The notes under the pieces are model-generated. The model did no database searches. It was not told where the DNA came from and saw nothing but the letters and a program-made list of their open reading frames with translations. The position numbers and the translations under genes were made by a program. Positions 6,243 through 15,144 of a stretch of DNA of 42,237 nucleotides are shown here, one piece after another; the first letter of the stretch is position 1; every line of letters begins with the position of its first letter. The stretch lies in the NCBI GenBank assembly GCA_016195275.1, contig JACPZZ010000011.1:1-42237 (forward strand). Reading direction: 5' to 3'. This DNA is from Candidatus Aenigmatarchaeota archaeon. Its GTDB lineage: Archaea > Aenigmatarchaeota > Aenigmatarchaeia > JACPZZ01.

Positions 6243-9200
6243 TCATCCCTGGTCCGAATTGTTTACACGGAACGTGAAATTCGAATTTGCCCAAGCTGAC
6301 AAAGATGCGTTTGTTGAGCCTGTGCAGTAAGTGTTCCATATATAGCTTCCATTGCGCAGGTTAAGGGTTGGCGCAAAGTAGTTTGTCCCTGATGACAGCG
6401 AGTTGTTTGTTGCGTTTGCCTGGTAGGTTCCTGTGAAATTACCGTGCAGTGTGCAATTAGCTGAAACAGTCACGTTAAAGCTGAACGACGGGTTTTTATT
6501 GGCTGCCACAGAGTTGTGCAATGGCGTTAAAAGCGTGACGTTTATTGATGCGGCCGACGCTGTTGTTATGTTCACGTACAATGTCCTGTTTGAAGCGCCC
6601 CAGCCCAGGTTGCTTGAATTTGTTGCCTGATAGCACTTTACGTTCCAAATGTATGTGCCGTTTTGCATGGTCAGCGAGAAGTTGTTCGATTTTTGCGACA
6701 CCAGTGTGGAGGCTGCGCTGGATGTCCATGTGCCTGATGAGTTGGTGTACAGGTCGCAATTAGACACAGGACCTGTAAGATTGTATTCGAATAACACAGA
6801 AGATGTGTTCTTGACCGCGTTGTTCGCAGGGCTTGCCAATGTGACGTTTACAGGCTGCGTGACGTTTGTTGCATTGACTTTGAATACGGTTGCGCCGAAC
6901 GCTTGGTTCCAGTCCGCATCGTAGCACCAGGTGTACAATGCGTAATGCTGTGTGGGCATGCCAGATGTTGACAATGTGTATGTGTGGTTGGTGCCGCCGG
7001 TCAGGAAGCTTGAATCAGACCATCTGCTTGCGTACTGGTAATAATTTGATGAACCGCTGAAGAGTGTGTTGTTGCAGGTGTACAAATAGTTGGCGTTGCT
7101 GGTGTTGCTGATATAACTGTTGCAGTACCATGAATAGTAATTGTCGTAACTTGCAACATTGATGCTGCATGTAGAATCTTTTGTGGTTGTTGCGTTGAAC
7201 AGGAATGTCGACGCGTTAATTGTTGAATTGAACGCCGGGCTTAAAATGGTAATGTTGGGCGCTGTTGTGTCTTTAACCCAGAAATAGCCGGATTTCAGGG
7301 TTGCGGAGCCTGACGGGCCGTTAACATCAACCCTTACAACGTGCTCGCCGCGCTGCCAGCCTGCGGACGGCTTGACAATCCTGATCACAGAGCCTGCTGC
7401 GCTTGTTTCATTTGGTTTGTTTGTGCTGGCGTTTATTATTTCCCAGTTTGCATTTACGAACGTCCTGCAGTAATCACTCCAGCAGTTGGAACCGGATTCA
7501 GCGTACTGGACCCTGGTTATATTGACAACCTGGCCCACATAATTCGAGTTTACCGCCTGCAGCTTTGTGCTTGCGTTTTCAGCAAAACCGAAATAATACT
7601 TCCACACATTGTTTTCATCATAATTCGAAAATTGGCCGGTATACGCCTGCGTAACCCTGAACCACGTGCTTCCGCCGGATAATTTTGACGACTTGTCATC
7701 TGTAGTTGTAAATTCAAATTCCGGGTAATGCCAGCCTTCTGTCCAGCCGGCTGAAGGAACGTGTATTGTCACGTTCTGCGTGCCTGTTATTTTGCACGAA
7801 CCGCTTGTTGCAGACGAACAAGTTCCCACTGTGAATGCATACTCGTTTTGAGTCGGCCAGATCCATTCGAATATGCGTGATATGTTGCCTGACACAGCGG
7901 AATTGTTGCGGGAGCTTGTGATTGTTACAGGAACTGTGACGTTCTGCGTAGAGCTGATCGAATACTGGTTGACTGGCGTTCCAATGCTTATCTGCATGGG
8001 CATTGCCCTGAAAGACAACCATGCGTCCTGTGTGGAGCCTGTGTTGCTGTCTTCAACGGTTATGGTCAGATAATGATACCCGCCATTAGACAACGACCAC
8101 TTGTTGCTGGATGTGGCTCCGACAGGCGATATGTTCAGCTGCGTTTCATTGGTGAAATTGCGCGGCGTGTACGCAGTATATGTCACATAGTTGTTGCCTG
8201 TGCCTGTCCACTGTGTCTCGGATATTTTTTTGATCGAATAGTTTCCTGTGACAAGCCTACTGTTTCTCCAGTCCGGCTCGAAAACCGACAACGTGGCTGT
8301 AACATTGGAATCATAATCTATCTGGTATGCTGATGCGAGTGCCTGCACACGGAATGGCTGCACATTGAAGTAAATATAGCCTGTGGCCGAATCACCCGAG
8401 CTGTCCCCGGAAACGCTTCTTAGCTTTAGATCGCCCGAGTACCAGCCTGATGGCCAACTGCTTCCGAGGAATGTGACGTTCAAAATCGCAGACCCGTTCA
8501 CAGCGCGCGATGCGCTGTTAACAACAGTTACATTGATATCCTCAGGGTAGTTGTATTCATATGTCTCCCATTTGTTCCCAACCTGCCTCCATGTCCTTAT
8601 TGTCATGTCCTCAAATGTTGCGTTGATATAATCTGACGCTGCTGTGTAGTAGCCTTTCCAGCTTTTGGTTGCGCTCACATTGAAGTAAACAGGCCCCCTT
8701 CCTGTTGTGCTGTAAACATAATTTGTGCCGTTTGCGTCTGTGGGTTGCGTCTGAACTGCGAAAGACAGCACATTAAACCAGCCCCATCCCGTGTCTGTGC
8801 CGTTGATGTCCAGTACAGTGTTATAATACCCGCTTTCCCATTTTCCGCCTACCGGATAAAGGGTCATAATATAGTTGCTGTAAGTGTCCGCATTCGCTGT
8901 CCAGTACCAAGGGCTTGATTTATTTACGCTTATGCCAATGCTGCCATATGTGCTGGAATTAACCTCTTTGGCCGGCCAGGTAACGAATTGTTCCAGCCTT
9001 TTCACTTTTATGCTGACGTTGCCGCCTAAGCTCGTACCGCCAGTGTCGCTCCAGTCGCCGGCGTTCGTTACCCTGGCGTATAAGGAAACGTTCTCCCGCG
9101 GGTTGAACGAATATTTATAATTGAATGTGCTTCCGGATTTTTCAACAGGCGATGCGTAGACATCCCATCTTTTGATTTCAAACCACACTTCCCCGTAATC

Positions 9201-11744
9201 GCTGTCGCCGGACGCGCTGTCCGTGGCTTTTACCAAGACAGAATACGAACCTGCATCCCACACTCCTTTAGATGTCCTGGTGTGTTCTAACCTGAACGAG
9301 CCCGTGCCTGATGTTATGTTAGAAGCGTTAACGCCTGTTTTGTTGTACGGGTATTCGATAGGCGGCCAGATCCATTCACCGGCTTTTCCGAAATACTGAA
9401 CCTTTTCAATTGTCGCAGAGCCTGTCAAACCGCCAGAGCCGTAATTGCCCCACCAGCTGGTTCCGGGCTTGTAAAGGTTGAGCGTGAATGATATGTTGCT
9501 TTCAGGCTTGTTTCCCCATGTGGACGGGTAGCCGTAAATGAAGAAATTGCGCGCCTCGAAAATTGCGATTACCTTGTCTGTTGTCTGCAGGTCCGGGCCA
9601 ACAATGCTGAATTCGACAAAGTTTCTGCCCGACTCCCATTTGGACAAGGGCTTCAGGGTGCATGTGTATGTTCCTTGGTTATCGTCGGCTTTGCACACGG
9701 ATTCGGTTGAGTTCAGACTGTTTGTAATGCCCGAGATCGAGTTGACAACCTTTTGTACTGTGATTGTGGCATTGGTTACGACCTGCTGTTTTGTTGTGTC
9801 CACCTGGCACGCAGAACCCATGCCGAAGTTGGTCTCGTTTTTCACAGACGATGAGTTAGCCTTTCCAACAGGATTGTTTGCCTGCGTGGCCTTTAATTCA
9901 AAGTATACTGCATCGGTTGTCTTATACTGCCACACATAGAAGCTTGTCGATGAGTCAACAGAGCCTGCTGTTGATTTTGCGACAACGCACACGTCATAAG
10001 GGTTTATCACGAAAGCCGTGGTTGTGATCGCGGCATTCGAATTCGCCTCAATCCTTACTGTGTACACGCCGCCCAACTTTGGCGGATCAAGCTTTAACTT
10101 CTGTTCTGTGGTGTTCCATGCCCATTGAAGCGCGCTGTCGGTCACATTTACATTGAACCATGTTGTGTTCGTATAAGAAAATTCTGTCCCATTCTCGTAT
10201 GTTACCGCAATAACGGACGCGTTGGTAAGATTAACCGGAGAGGTCGTGTTAAAGGCTGTCACTTTCAGGTACACGGGCTCTGTTGTGCCGAACAGATCCT
10301 TCTGGTCGCCGGTTTCACTTGTCGAGAAGGCTGAAAGCGTCAGGTCTGTCACAATGATTTTTCTCTCGCTGGTTTGCGTATCGCTGCTGTGATTCAAGGA
10401 CACAAATACTATATAACTTCCTGTTGAGGACGGGGAAGTCAAATTAAAGGTGTAGCATCCGCCTGTTCCGCAGGACGCATTCCAACTTGCGTTTCCTGCC
10501 TGAAGTATAGCTCCTATGGTGTTTTTCAATGTTATATTGAACTGGGATGCGTTTAACCCTGTAATTATGCTCCCGTTCTCCCTGTCCTTCGGGTATATCT
10601 CAAAGTTTAATCTCCTGTTCGGGAATGCCTGGTACTCGTACTCAAAACCTGAACCGGTCGACGCTTTATAAAAATTGAGGGTCCATTCCCTGACCTGGAA
10701 AAAGGCTGTGGCAGAGCGGGATTTACCGGTCTTGTCATAAACAGTGACAGAGGCCAGATAATTGCCTGCTGTGAACTGGTTGCTTATAGTAAATGTAAAT
10801 CTGTTCGTGTACGAGTTGTCGGTTTCCAAGCTTGTGGTTGTTATATTTACTACCACGTTATTGTTGGAATCCAGTATTGTGCCATTGAACGTGTAGTTTG
10901 TGGTCGGGGCTGAGCCTCTAACGTCTACGCGCACTTCCACGGACGCGTCTTCCCCTGTCTTAAATGTCTCCTTGTAGTTTTTTCCCAATCCGTCTTTCAT
11001 GTAAACCTGGATGTTAAAGGGTATTACATGGAAAGAGCTTGCGGCCAAAAAGTTTTTCGCTTCCAGCACGTATCTGCCTGCTGAAGAAGGCGCGGTCAGC
11101 GATACAGAGCACAAGCCCCTGTCATTGGTGGTGCAGTTGAATTGCTCGATAATTTCCAGGTTCGAGGATCTCAAAGAGCCGTTTAACGAGACGTTTGGCA
11201 CAGGGACGCTGTAACCGCCACTGCGCCTTAGCACTTCCATGAAGACCGCCACAGACTCGCCTGCGTAGTAACGGGATCTTGACGGCCTTATGATTATGTC
11301 GTCGATAACCTGGCCCAACACCACAAAATCGGTTTTGGTGCGCCACGAAACGCTGTCCGGGTCAATGTAGGACGCTTCTATAACATAATTCCCTGTTTCG
11401 TTCGGCGCCAGAACCGTTTTCTCGGTCAGCGAGTTTGAGCTGTTTGACCTGAAAACACCGTCCGAGCTCGTGTTTAATGTGTAATTCCTCTTGACGGTTC
11501 CGGTCGTGTTTTCGAATATTGTTATGTTTACGCTGGTATTTGCAACAGGCGCGTAAGACGTGTCTGTAGAACTTCGGTTTGACCGGGACAAATAACCGGT
11601 AAGCACTATTTGTTCATTGGCAGAGTATATAGGCTTTTCCAGCACCAGATGTATGCCAACAGCGTACGATGCGCTTCCAAAATTCGGCGTTAGCAAAACT
11701 ACAAAAACTGCTAAAAAACCGGCCAATAGGTTTATGCTTCTCAT
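6243..11744 (-). CDS. Giant exported repeat protein (1833 aa), S-layer or adhesin-like
   Basis: It has an N-terminal signal (about residues 1-25, ending FGSAS). The first domain, VLEKPIYSANEQIVLTGYLSRSN, resembles an alpha-2-macroglobulin MG2-type beta domain. Then follow at least nine copies of a beta module recognisable by W..G.Y ... D..G ... W/F-F-V (for example WDAGSYSVLV...EVWFEI, WESGYYNTVL...WGWFNV, WPSGWYSGDL...YIYFNV, WTEGWHYPEF...STWFRV, WQRGEHVVRV...YFWVKD). The C-terminal third has Ig-like SPAFNSTINAS/SPANNAVKNTS domains. Asn-X-Ser/Thr sites are very frequent, so heavy N-glycosylation is likely. There is no C-terminal membrane helix or sorting motif. Probably a cell-surface layer or attachment protein; exact role unknown. 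Confidence 0.75.
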   Translation of the reverse strand: MRSINLLAGFLAVFVVLLTPNFGSASYAVGIHLVLEKPIYSANEQIVLTGYLSRSNRSSTDTSYAPVANTSVNITIFENTTGTVKRNYTLNTSSDGVFRSNSSNSLTEKTVLAPNETGNYVIEASYIDPDSVSWRTKTDFVVLGQVIDDIIIRPSRSRYYAGESVAVFMEVLRRSGGYSVPVPNVSLNGSLRSSNLEIIEQFNCTTNDRGLCSVSLTAPSSAGRYVLEAKNFLAASSFHVIPFNIQVYMKDGLGKNYKETFKTGEDASVEVRVDVRGSAPTTNYTFNGTILDSNNNVVVNITTTSLETDNSYTNRFTFTISNQFTAGNYLASVTVYDKTGKSRSATAFFQVREWTLNFYKASTGSGFEYEYQAFPNRRLNFEIYPKDRENGSIITGLNASQFNITLKNTIGAILQAGNASWNASCGTGGCYTFNLTSPSSTGSYIVFVSLNHSSDTQTSERKIIVTDLTLSAFSTSETGDQKDLFGTTEPVYLKVTAFNTTSPVNLTNASVIAVTYENGTEFSYTNTTWFNVNVTDSALQWAWNTTEQKLKLDPPKLGGVYTVRIEANSNAAITTTAFVINPYDVCVVAKSTAGSVDSSTSFYVWQYKTTDAVYFELKATQANNPVGKANSSSVKNETNFGMGSACQVDTTKQQVVTNATITVQKVVNSISGITNSLNSTESVCKADDNQGTYTCTLKPLSKWESGRNFVEFSIVGPDLQTTDKVIAIFEARNFFIYGYPSTWGNKPESNISFTLNLYKPGTSWWGNYGSGGLTGSATIEKVQYFGKAGEWIWPPIEYPYNKTGVNASNITSGTGSFRLEHTRTSKGVWDAGSYSVLVKATDSASGDSDYGEVWFEIKRWDVYASPVEKSGSTFNYKYSFNPRENVSLYARVTNAGDWSDTGGTSLGGNVSIKVKRLEQFVTWPAKEVNSSTYGSIGISVNKSSPWYWTANADTYSNYIMTLYPVGGKWESGYYNTVLDINGTDTGWGWFNVLSFAVQTQPTDANGTNYVYSTTGRGPVYFNVSATKSWKGYYTAASDYINATFEDMTIRTWRQVGNKWETYEYNYPEDINVTVVNSASRAVNGSAILNVTFLGSSWPSGWYSGDLKLRSVSGDSSGDSATGYIYFNVQPFRVQALASAYQIDYDSNVTATLSVFEPDWRNSRLVTGNYSIKKISETQWTGTGNNYVTYTAYTPRNFTNETQLNISPVGATSSNKWSLSNGGYHYLTITVEDSNTGSTQDAWLSFRAMPMQISIGTPVNQYSISSTQNVTVPVTITSSRNNSAVSGNISRIFEWIWPTQNEYAFTVGTCSSATSGSCKITGTQNVTIHVPSAGWTEGWHYPEFEFTTTDDKSSKLSGGSTWFRVTQAYTGQFSNYDENNVWKYYFGFAENASTKLQAVNSNYVGQVVNITRVQYAESGSNCWSDYCRTFVNANWEIINASTNKPNETSAAGSVIRIVKPSAGWQRGEHVVRVDVNGPSGSATLKSGYFWVKDTTAPNITILSPAFNSTINASTFLFNATTTKDSTCSINVASYDNYYSWYCNSYISNTSNANYLYTCNNTLFSGSSNYYQYASRWSDSSFLTGGTNHTYTLSTSGMPTQHYALYTWCYDADWNQAFGATVFKVNATNVTQPVNVTLASPANNAVKNTSSVLFEYNLTGPVSNCDLYTNSSGTWTSSAASTLVSQKSNNFSLTMQNGTYIWNVKCYQATNSSNLGWGASNRTLYVNITTASAASINVTLLTPLHNSVAANKNPSFSFNVTVSANCTLHGNFTGTYQANATNNSLSSGTNYFAPTLNLRNGSYIWNTYCTGSTNASLSAWANSNFTFRVNNSDQG

Positions 11745-11775
11745 TCAGGTTCTTCATTAACATTTGTTTTCGGTC

Positions 11776-11796
11776 CCTTAAATTATTATAATAAGG
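11776..11796. promoter_or_regulatory. Shared divergent TATA element, giant surface gene / ribK
   Basis: ccttaaattattataataagg has inverted ends (ccttat/ataagg-like) and offers a TATA box on each strand. It lies about 27 nt before the ribK start and about 35-41 nt before the start of the giant surface gene. Only 67 nt separate the two start codons. Confidence 0.6.
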
Positions 11797-11800
11797 CTTT

Positions 11801-11814
11801 CATGATTAATCATG
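11801..11814 (+). promoter_or_regulatory. Palindromic operator candidate over the ribK start
   Basis: catgattaatcatg is a perfect 14-bp palindrome whose right half contains the ribK ATG. With one mismatch it extends to tttcatgattaatcatggaa. The first gene of the operon encodes an RbkR-type protein whose HTH domain regulates riboflavin genes in other archaea, so this is a good candidate for its own binding site (inference). Confidence 0.55.
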
Positions 11815-12468
11815 GAAGTGTTTCTGTACCATCTGGCAAAGAAAGGCGCGCACGAGAAATTCGTGCGCACGAACACCATAGAGCTGGCCAAGCTTTGCAA
11901 TACGTCCCAGCAAACCGCATCACGCAAGCTCATTGAGTTTGAAGCCGGCGGATTAATTGAAAGGAAAATCGACAGGCACGGCCAATCCATCCGATTGACA
12001 CAAAAGGCGCTGGCGGATTTAAGAAACGTGTACAAAAACCTACGGCCTGTTTTCGAAACCATCGCGAAAAAAATCGCCATAGAAGGAAAAGTTTTTTCCG
12101 GCCTTGGAGAAGGCGGATATTACGTAGGCCTGCCCGGCTACAGGAAACAATTTATACAAAAACTGGGGTTTGACCCGTATCCCGGCACATTGAACGTTAA
12201 GCTTGAAACAGAAAAAGACATCGAGGCCAAGGCGGAGTTGAAAAAACTCCAGGCTGTACAAATAGAAGGATTCAAAGACGACAAACGCACGTACGGCGGC
12301 GCGGACTGCTATAAAGCAGCGATTAACGGCGTGGACGCTGCTGTTCTTGTAATAGAAAGGACTCACCATCCGGCGGATGTGATCGAGGTCATTTCACAGC
12401 ATTTCCTGCGCAAAAAACTAAAATTAAAGGACGGCTCGGAAGTAAAAATTATACTCAAAAATGAGTAG
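11812..12468 (+). CDS. ribK: HTH regulator fused to CTP-dependent riboflavin kinase (RbkR type)
   Basis: This 218-aa protein makes FMN from riboflavin and CTP, the archaeal route. Residues 1-85 form a winged helix (TNTIELAKLCNTSQQTASRKLIEFEAGGLIERKI). Residues 90-218 are the kinase: GKVFSGLGEGGYYVGL, FDPYPGTLNVKL (the hallmark PGTLN), and the C-terminal strand pair KLKLKDGSEVKIIL. The fusion is the RbkR architecture, which both phosphorylates riboflavin and controls rib genes. It leads ribC-ribH-ribA, overlapping ribC by 8 bp. The start ATG is inside a palindrome likely to be its own operator. Confidence 0.9.
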   Translation: MEVFLYHLAKKGAHEKFVRTNTIELAKLCNTSQQTASRKLIEFEAGGLIERKIDRHGQSIRLTQKALADLRNVYKNLRPVFETIAKKIAIEGKVFSGLGEGGYYVGLPGYRKQFIQKLGFDPYPGTLNVKLETEKDIEAKAELKKLQAVQIEGFKDDKRTYGGADCYKAAINGVDAAVLVIERTHHPADVIEVISQHFLRKKLKLKDGSEVKIILKNE

Positions 12469-12970
12469 CAAGCTATTTATTGGTAACAACACAACGATTT
12501 CTGTGAGCTACAAGATAGGCGTTGTGGATACCACGTTTGCGCGCGTTGATATGGGAAAATACGCTATTGAAGAGCTGAAGAAATACGGCGGCGCAGAGGT
12601 TGTTCGCGTTACTGTGCCTGGTATGAAAGATCTTGCTGTTGCCTGTAAAAAACTACTGGACAATGGCTGTGACGTTTGCTTGGCTATTGCGATGGTCGGT
12701 TCCCACAAATTAGATGAAATTTGTGCCCACGAGGCGAACATGGGAATTATGCACGCCCAATTAATGACGAACAAGCACATCCTTGGCGTATTTGTCCACG
12801 AGATTGAGGCGAACAATGACAAAGAGTTATACAGCATTTGCGTTGACCGCGTTACGAAACACGCGCGCAATGCATACCTGTTTGTATCAAACCCTGAGGA
12901 GCTTACAAAGAATGCGGGCACAGGAAAACGGCAAGGCCGCGCTGATGCCGGGCCTTTGGTGGTTAAATGA
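12461..12970 (+). CDS. ribC: Archaeal-type riboflavin synthase
   Basis: This 169-aa enzyme dismutates two 6,7-dimethyl-8-ribityllumazines into riboflavin. It belongs to the archaeal type, related to lumazine synthase rather than to bacterial RibE. Motifs seen include KIGVVDTTFARVDMGKYAIEEL, VPGMKDLAVACKKLLDNGCDVCLAIAMVG, CAHEANMGIMHAQLMTNKHILGVFVHEIE and GTGKRQGRADAGP. Length is typical. It overlaps ribK by 8 bp and ribH by 4 bp (ATGA), so the three are translated as a coupled operon. Confidence 0.92.
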   Translation: MSSKLFIGNNTTISVSYKIGVVDTTFARVDMGKYAIEELKKYGGAEVVRVTVPGMKDLAVACKKLLDNGCDVCLAIAMVGSHKLDEICAHEANMGIMHAQLMTNKHILGVFVHEIEANNDKELYSICVDRVTKHARNAYLFVSNPEELTKNAGTGKRQGRADAGPLVVK

Positions 12971-13377
12971 ACATCGGAATAGTCACGGGCGAATTTAATG
13001 ATGAAATAACTTCTGTGATGGAGCGGTATGCGATTAAAAAAGCCGAAGAGCTTGGAATCAACGTCATTAAATCCATTAAAGTTCCGGGCTCATTTGACAT
13101 GCCGATAATGGCCAAAAGGCTGCTTATGAGAAACGACATCGACGCTGTGATTACGCTTGGTGCGATAATCAAAGGCGGCACTAAGCACGACGAAATTATC
13201 GGCGAATCGGTTGCAGCCGCGTTAACTTCGCTGAGCGTTGAATTTGACAAGCCTGTAACTCTTGGTATAATAGGGCCTGGGGCGACCTGGAAGCAGGCTG
13301 AGGAAAGAGCAAAGGATTACGCTGAGCGCGCGCTGGTCGCTGCGGTAAAGCTTGTTGAAGAGCTTGAAAATATCTAG
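12967..13377 (+). CDS. ribH: 6,7-dimethyl-8-ribityllumazine synthase
   Basis: This 136-aa protein condenses 5-amino-6-ribitylaminouracil with 3,4-dihydroxy-2-butanone 4-phosphate. Key elements are present: KVPGSFDMPIMAKRL (substrate loop), GAIIKGGTKHDEIIGESV with the catalytic His at about residue 74, and PVTLGIIGPGATWKQAEERA. Length fits the family, which usually forms pentamers or icosahedra. The ATGA overlap with ribC makes co-translation likely. ribA begins 8 nt after its stop. Confidence 0.93.
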   Translation: MNIGIVTGEFNDEITSVMERYAIKKAEELGINVIKSIKVPGSFDMPIMAKRLLMRNDIDAVITLGAIIKGGTKHDEIIGESVAAALTSLSVEFDKPVTLGIIGPGATWKQAEERAKDYAERALVAAVKLVEELENI

Positions 13378-13385
13378 CGATTGAC

Positions 13386-13958
13386 ATGATAAAAACGGAA
13401 TTAATCTCGAAAGCCGAATTGCCAACCAAATACGGAGATTTTTTCATATACGCTTTTAAGGAAAACGACAAGGAGCATGTTGCGCTCGTTAAAGGCGAGA
13501 CGCGTAATAAACAAGTTAATGTCAGAATACACTCCAAATGCGTTACCGGCGATTCCCTGGGCTCTTTGCGCTGCGATTGCGGCGAGCAATTAAACGCATC
13601 GATGGATTACATGGGCAAAAACGGCGGGATTTTGATCTATCTTGACCAGGAAGGGCGTGGCATAGGATTGTTAAACAAGATACGCGCGTACGCGCTTCAG
13701 GACCGCGGCTTCGACACAGTAGAATCGAACGAAATGCTGGGTTTTGATCAGGATGCGCGCGATTACTCTGCAGTGCTTGAGATATTGAACTTACTTGGCA
13801 TACGCAATGTCAGACTGTTTACCAATAACCCCGAAAAGGTGGAATTTTTGCGAAAAAACGGGATAAAAGTAATCAGGGTCCCGCTAACAGTGAAACCGAA
13901 CAGGCATAACGCCTTTTATCTGGAAACGAAAAAGCTAAAAACCGGCCATTTATTTTAA
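13386..13958 (+). CDS. ribA: GTP cyclohydrolase II (bacterial-type)
   Basis: This 190-aa enzyme opens GTP to 2,5-diamino-6-ribosylaminopyrimidinone phosphate, the first step of riboflavin synthesis. Zn ligands C52, C63 and C65 sit in RIHSKCVTGDSLGSLRCDCGEQL. The active site YLDQEGRGIGLLNKIRAYALQDRGFDTV and the TNNPEKVEFLRKNGIKV segment are complete. Many archaea use GTP cyclohydrolase III instead, so this bacterial-type enzyme is noteworthy. No DHBP synthase (RibB) or reductase gene is in the operon. Its 3' end overlaps the convergent ACT-domain gene by 9 bp. Confidence 0.93.
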   Translation: MIKTELISKAELPTKYGDFFIYAFKENDKEHVALVKGETRNKQVNVRIHSKCVTGDSLGSLRCDCGEQLNASMDYMGKNGGILIYLDQEGRGIGLLNKIRAYALQDRGFDTVESNEMLGFDQDARDYSAVLEILNLLGIRNVRLFTNNPEKVEFLRKNGIKVIRVPLTVKPNRHNAFYLETKKLKTGHLF

Positions 13959-14549
13959 AAATTCCTGCAACAGAGCGAAAACACGGGCGCCGTTTTTCTG
14001 GTCAAGAACGATGATTGTGTCTGTATAACATGAAATAAGTTCTCTGATGTTGACGCCTTTTGACGCGAAAAACTGCGTTAAGAATGCGATTACGCCCGGC
14101 GTGTGCTCTATCTTTTCAGGGCTGGTTATTACCAATGCTGCGAGGTCTTTTGATATTTTGATGTGCCTTGTTTCTGACAAATCCAGTTTCGTCTGGTCTA
14201 CCACATAGACGTTGTTCTGCGTTATCTCGCTCGCTATCAGTCTTGGGATGTTTAATTTGTTTTCGGAAATGACAACAGCTGTTTTGTCCTGTACACTTAT
14301 CCTGGATTTCTTCAGAAGCTCTATTACGCGGTTTTCGTCGTAGCCGCGAAACTTAACGGCGTTTTTGGTTTCGCGGGCGATTGCGACTTTGACCGTTTCA
14401 ACATTGCCGCCGATTTCCTTCTGCATTTTTCTCGCCAGCGCGGAATAATTCACGATACCTGCGGCAAGCATGTTAGAAATGAACGGGTGGTTTTCTATGT
14501 ACGACCTTACCCTGGAGTGCAATGTTCTATTTGTAACATTCTTTGTCAT
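13950..14549 (-). CDS. ACT-domain protein with N-terminal HTH-like region
   Basis: This 199-aa protein has an N-terminal helical region (about residues 8-70; VRSYIENHPFISNMLAAGIVNYSALARKMQKEIGG) that looks DNA-binding. The C-terminal half has aspartokinase-like ACT folds, clearest at HTPGVIAFLTQFFASKGVNIRELISCYTDTIIVLDQKNGARVFALLQ (about 148-195). ACT domains bind amino acids, so this is probably an amino-acid-responsive regulator found in archaea; the ligand is unknown. It is divergent from the gene at 14604 with one shared TATA. Confidence 0.7.
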   Translation of the reverse strand: MTKNVTNRTLHSRVRSYIENHPFISNMLAAGIVNYSALARKMQKEIGGNVETVKVAIARETKNAVKFRGYDENRVIELLKKSRISVQDKTAVVISENKLNIPRLIASEITQNNVYVVDQTKLDLSETRHIKISKDLAALVITSPEKIEHTPGVIAFLTQFFASKGVNIRELISCYTDTIIVLDQKNGARVFALLQEFLK

Positions 14550-14569
14550 AAATGATACATTTGTGAAGG

Positions 14570-14582
14570 CACATATTTAAGC
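14570..14582. promoter_or_regulatory. Shared divergent TATA element
   Basis: cacatatttaagc is centred about 27 nt before the plus-strand start at 14604 and about 28 nt before the minus-strand start at 14549. No second TATA-like site is visible in the 54-nt gap. Confidence 0.5.
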
Positions 14583-14603
14583 CTGCGTTTTCAATATGGT
14601 TGA

Positions 14604-14999
14604 ATGGTAAAAATGGTGAAATATATCGATCAGTCATTGAAAACAAAGCCGTGGGTAAAGACGTTCGCAATAATTGATCCGCAAGATCAAAGAGCTGTTT
14701 ATTCGTGGGGTCGCAACACTGGCAATGCGCTTTACCATGCTGAATGCCTTATGGATCCTTCGAACAAATGGACAAACAAAACAGGCGCCTGGCATATCGG
14801 CGTATTCTCGGATGATGAAAAAAGCGAACTTAACATGGCTTTCGCAAGAAATGTAGGCGGCTATACTGTTCTGGTCGAAGCGGACATCCAAGATGGAGAT
14901 TTTGAAATGATGAAAAAAGGTGCAAAGAGCCTGGCACACGCTGCCAAACGCGCGTTGAAATCGTCTGGCTTATACCACGCGCTGTATCACCAGTGCTGA
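14604..14999 (+). CDS. Conserved-looking hypothetical protein
   Basis: This 131-aa soluble protein (MVKMVKYIDQSLKTKPWVKTFAIIDPQDQRAVYSWGRNTGNALYHAECLMDP...) has no signal peptide or membrane helix. The C-terminal helix is basic (GAKSLAHAAKRALKSSGLYHALYHQC). It has two Cys and several Trp, and no catalytic motif I recognise. A TATA 27 nt upstream supports a leaderless ATG start at 14604. It ends 5 nt before the broken acetyltransferase gene, so it may once have been in operon with it. Confidence 0.6.
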   Translation: MVKMVKYIDQSLKTKPWVKTFAIIDPQDQRAVYSWGRNTGNALYHAECLMDPSNKWTNKTGAWHIGVFSDDEKSELNMAFARNVGGYTVLVEADIQDGDFEMMKKGAKSLAHAAKRALKSSGLYHALYHQC

Positions 15000-15144
15000 T
15001 TCACATGCCTAGAAAAGCTTCTGTTGATGACGTGCCTGCGATAAAATCGCTGATCGATTATTGGGCCGCTGAAGGCGAAGTGCTGCCGAGAAGCGTGGAT
15101 GAAATAACCGGGCATGTCGCGGATTCTGGCGGAGATACGCAGCG

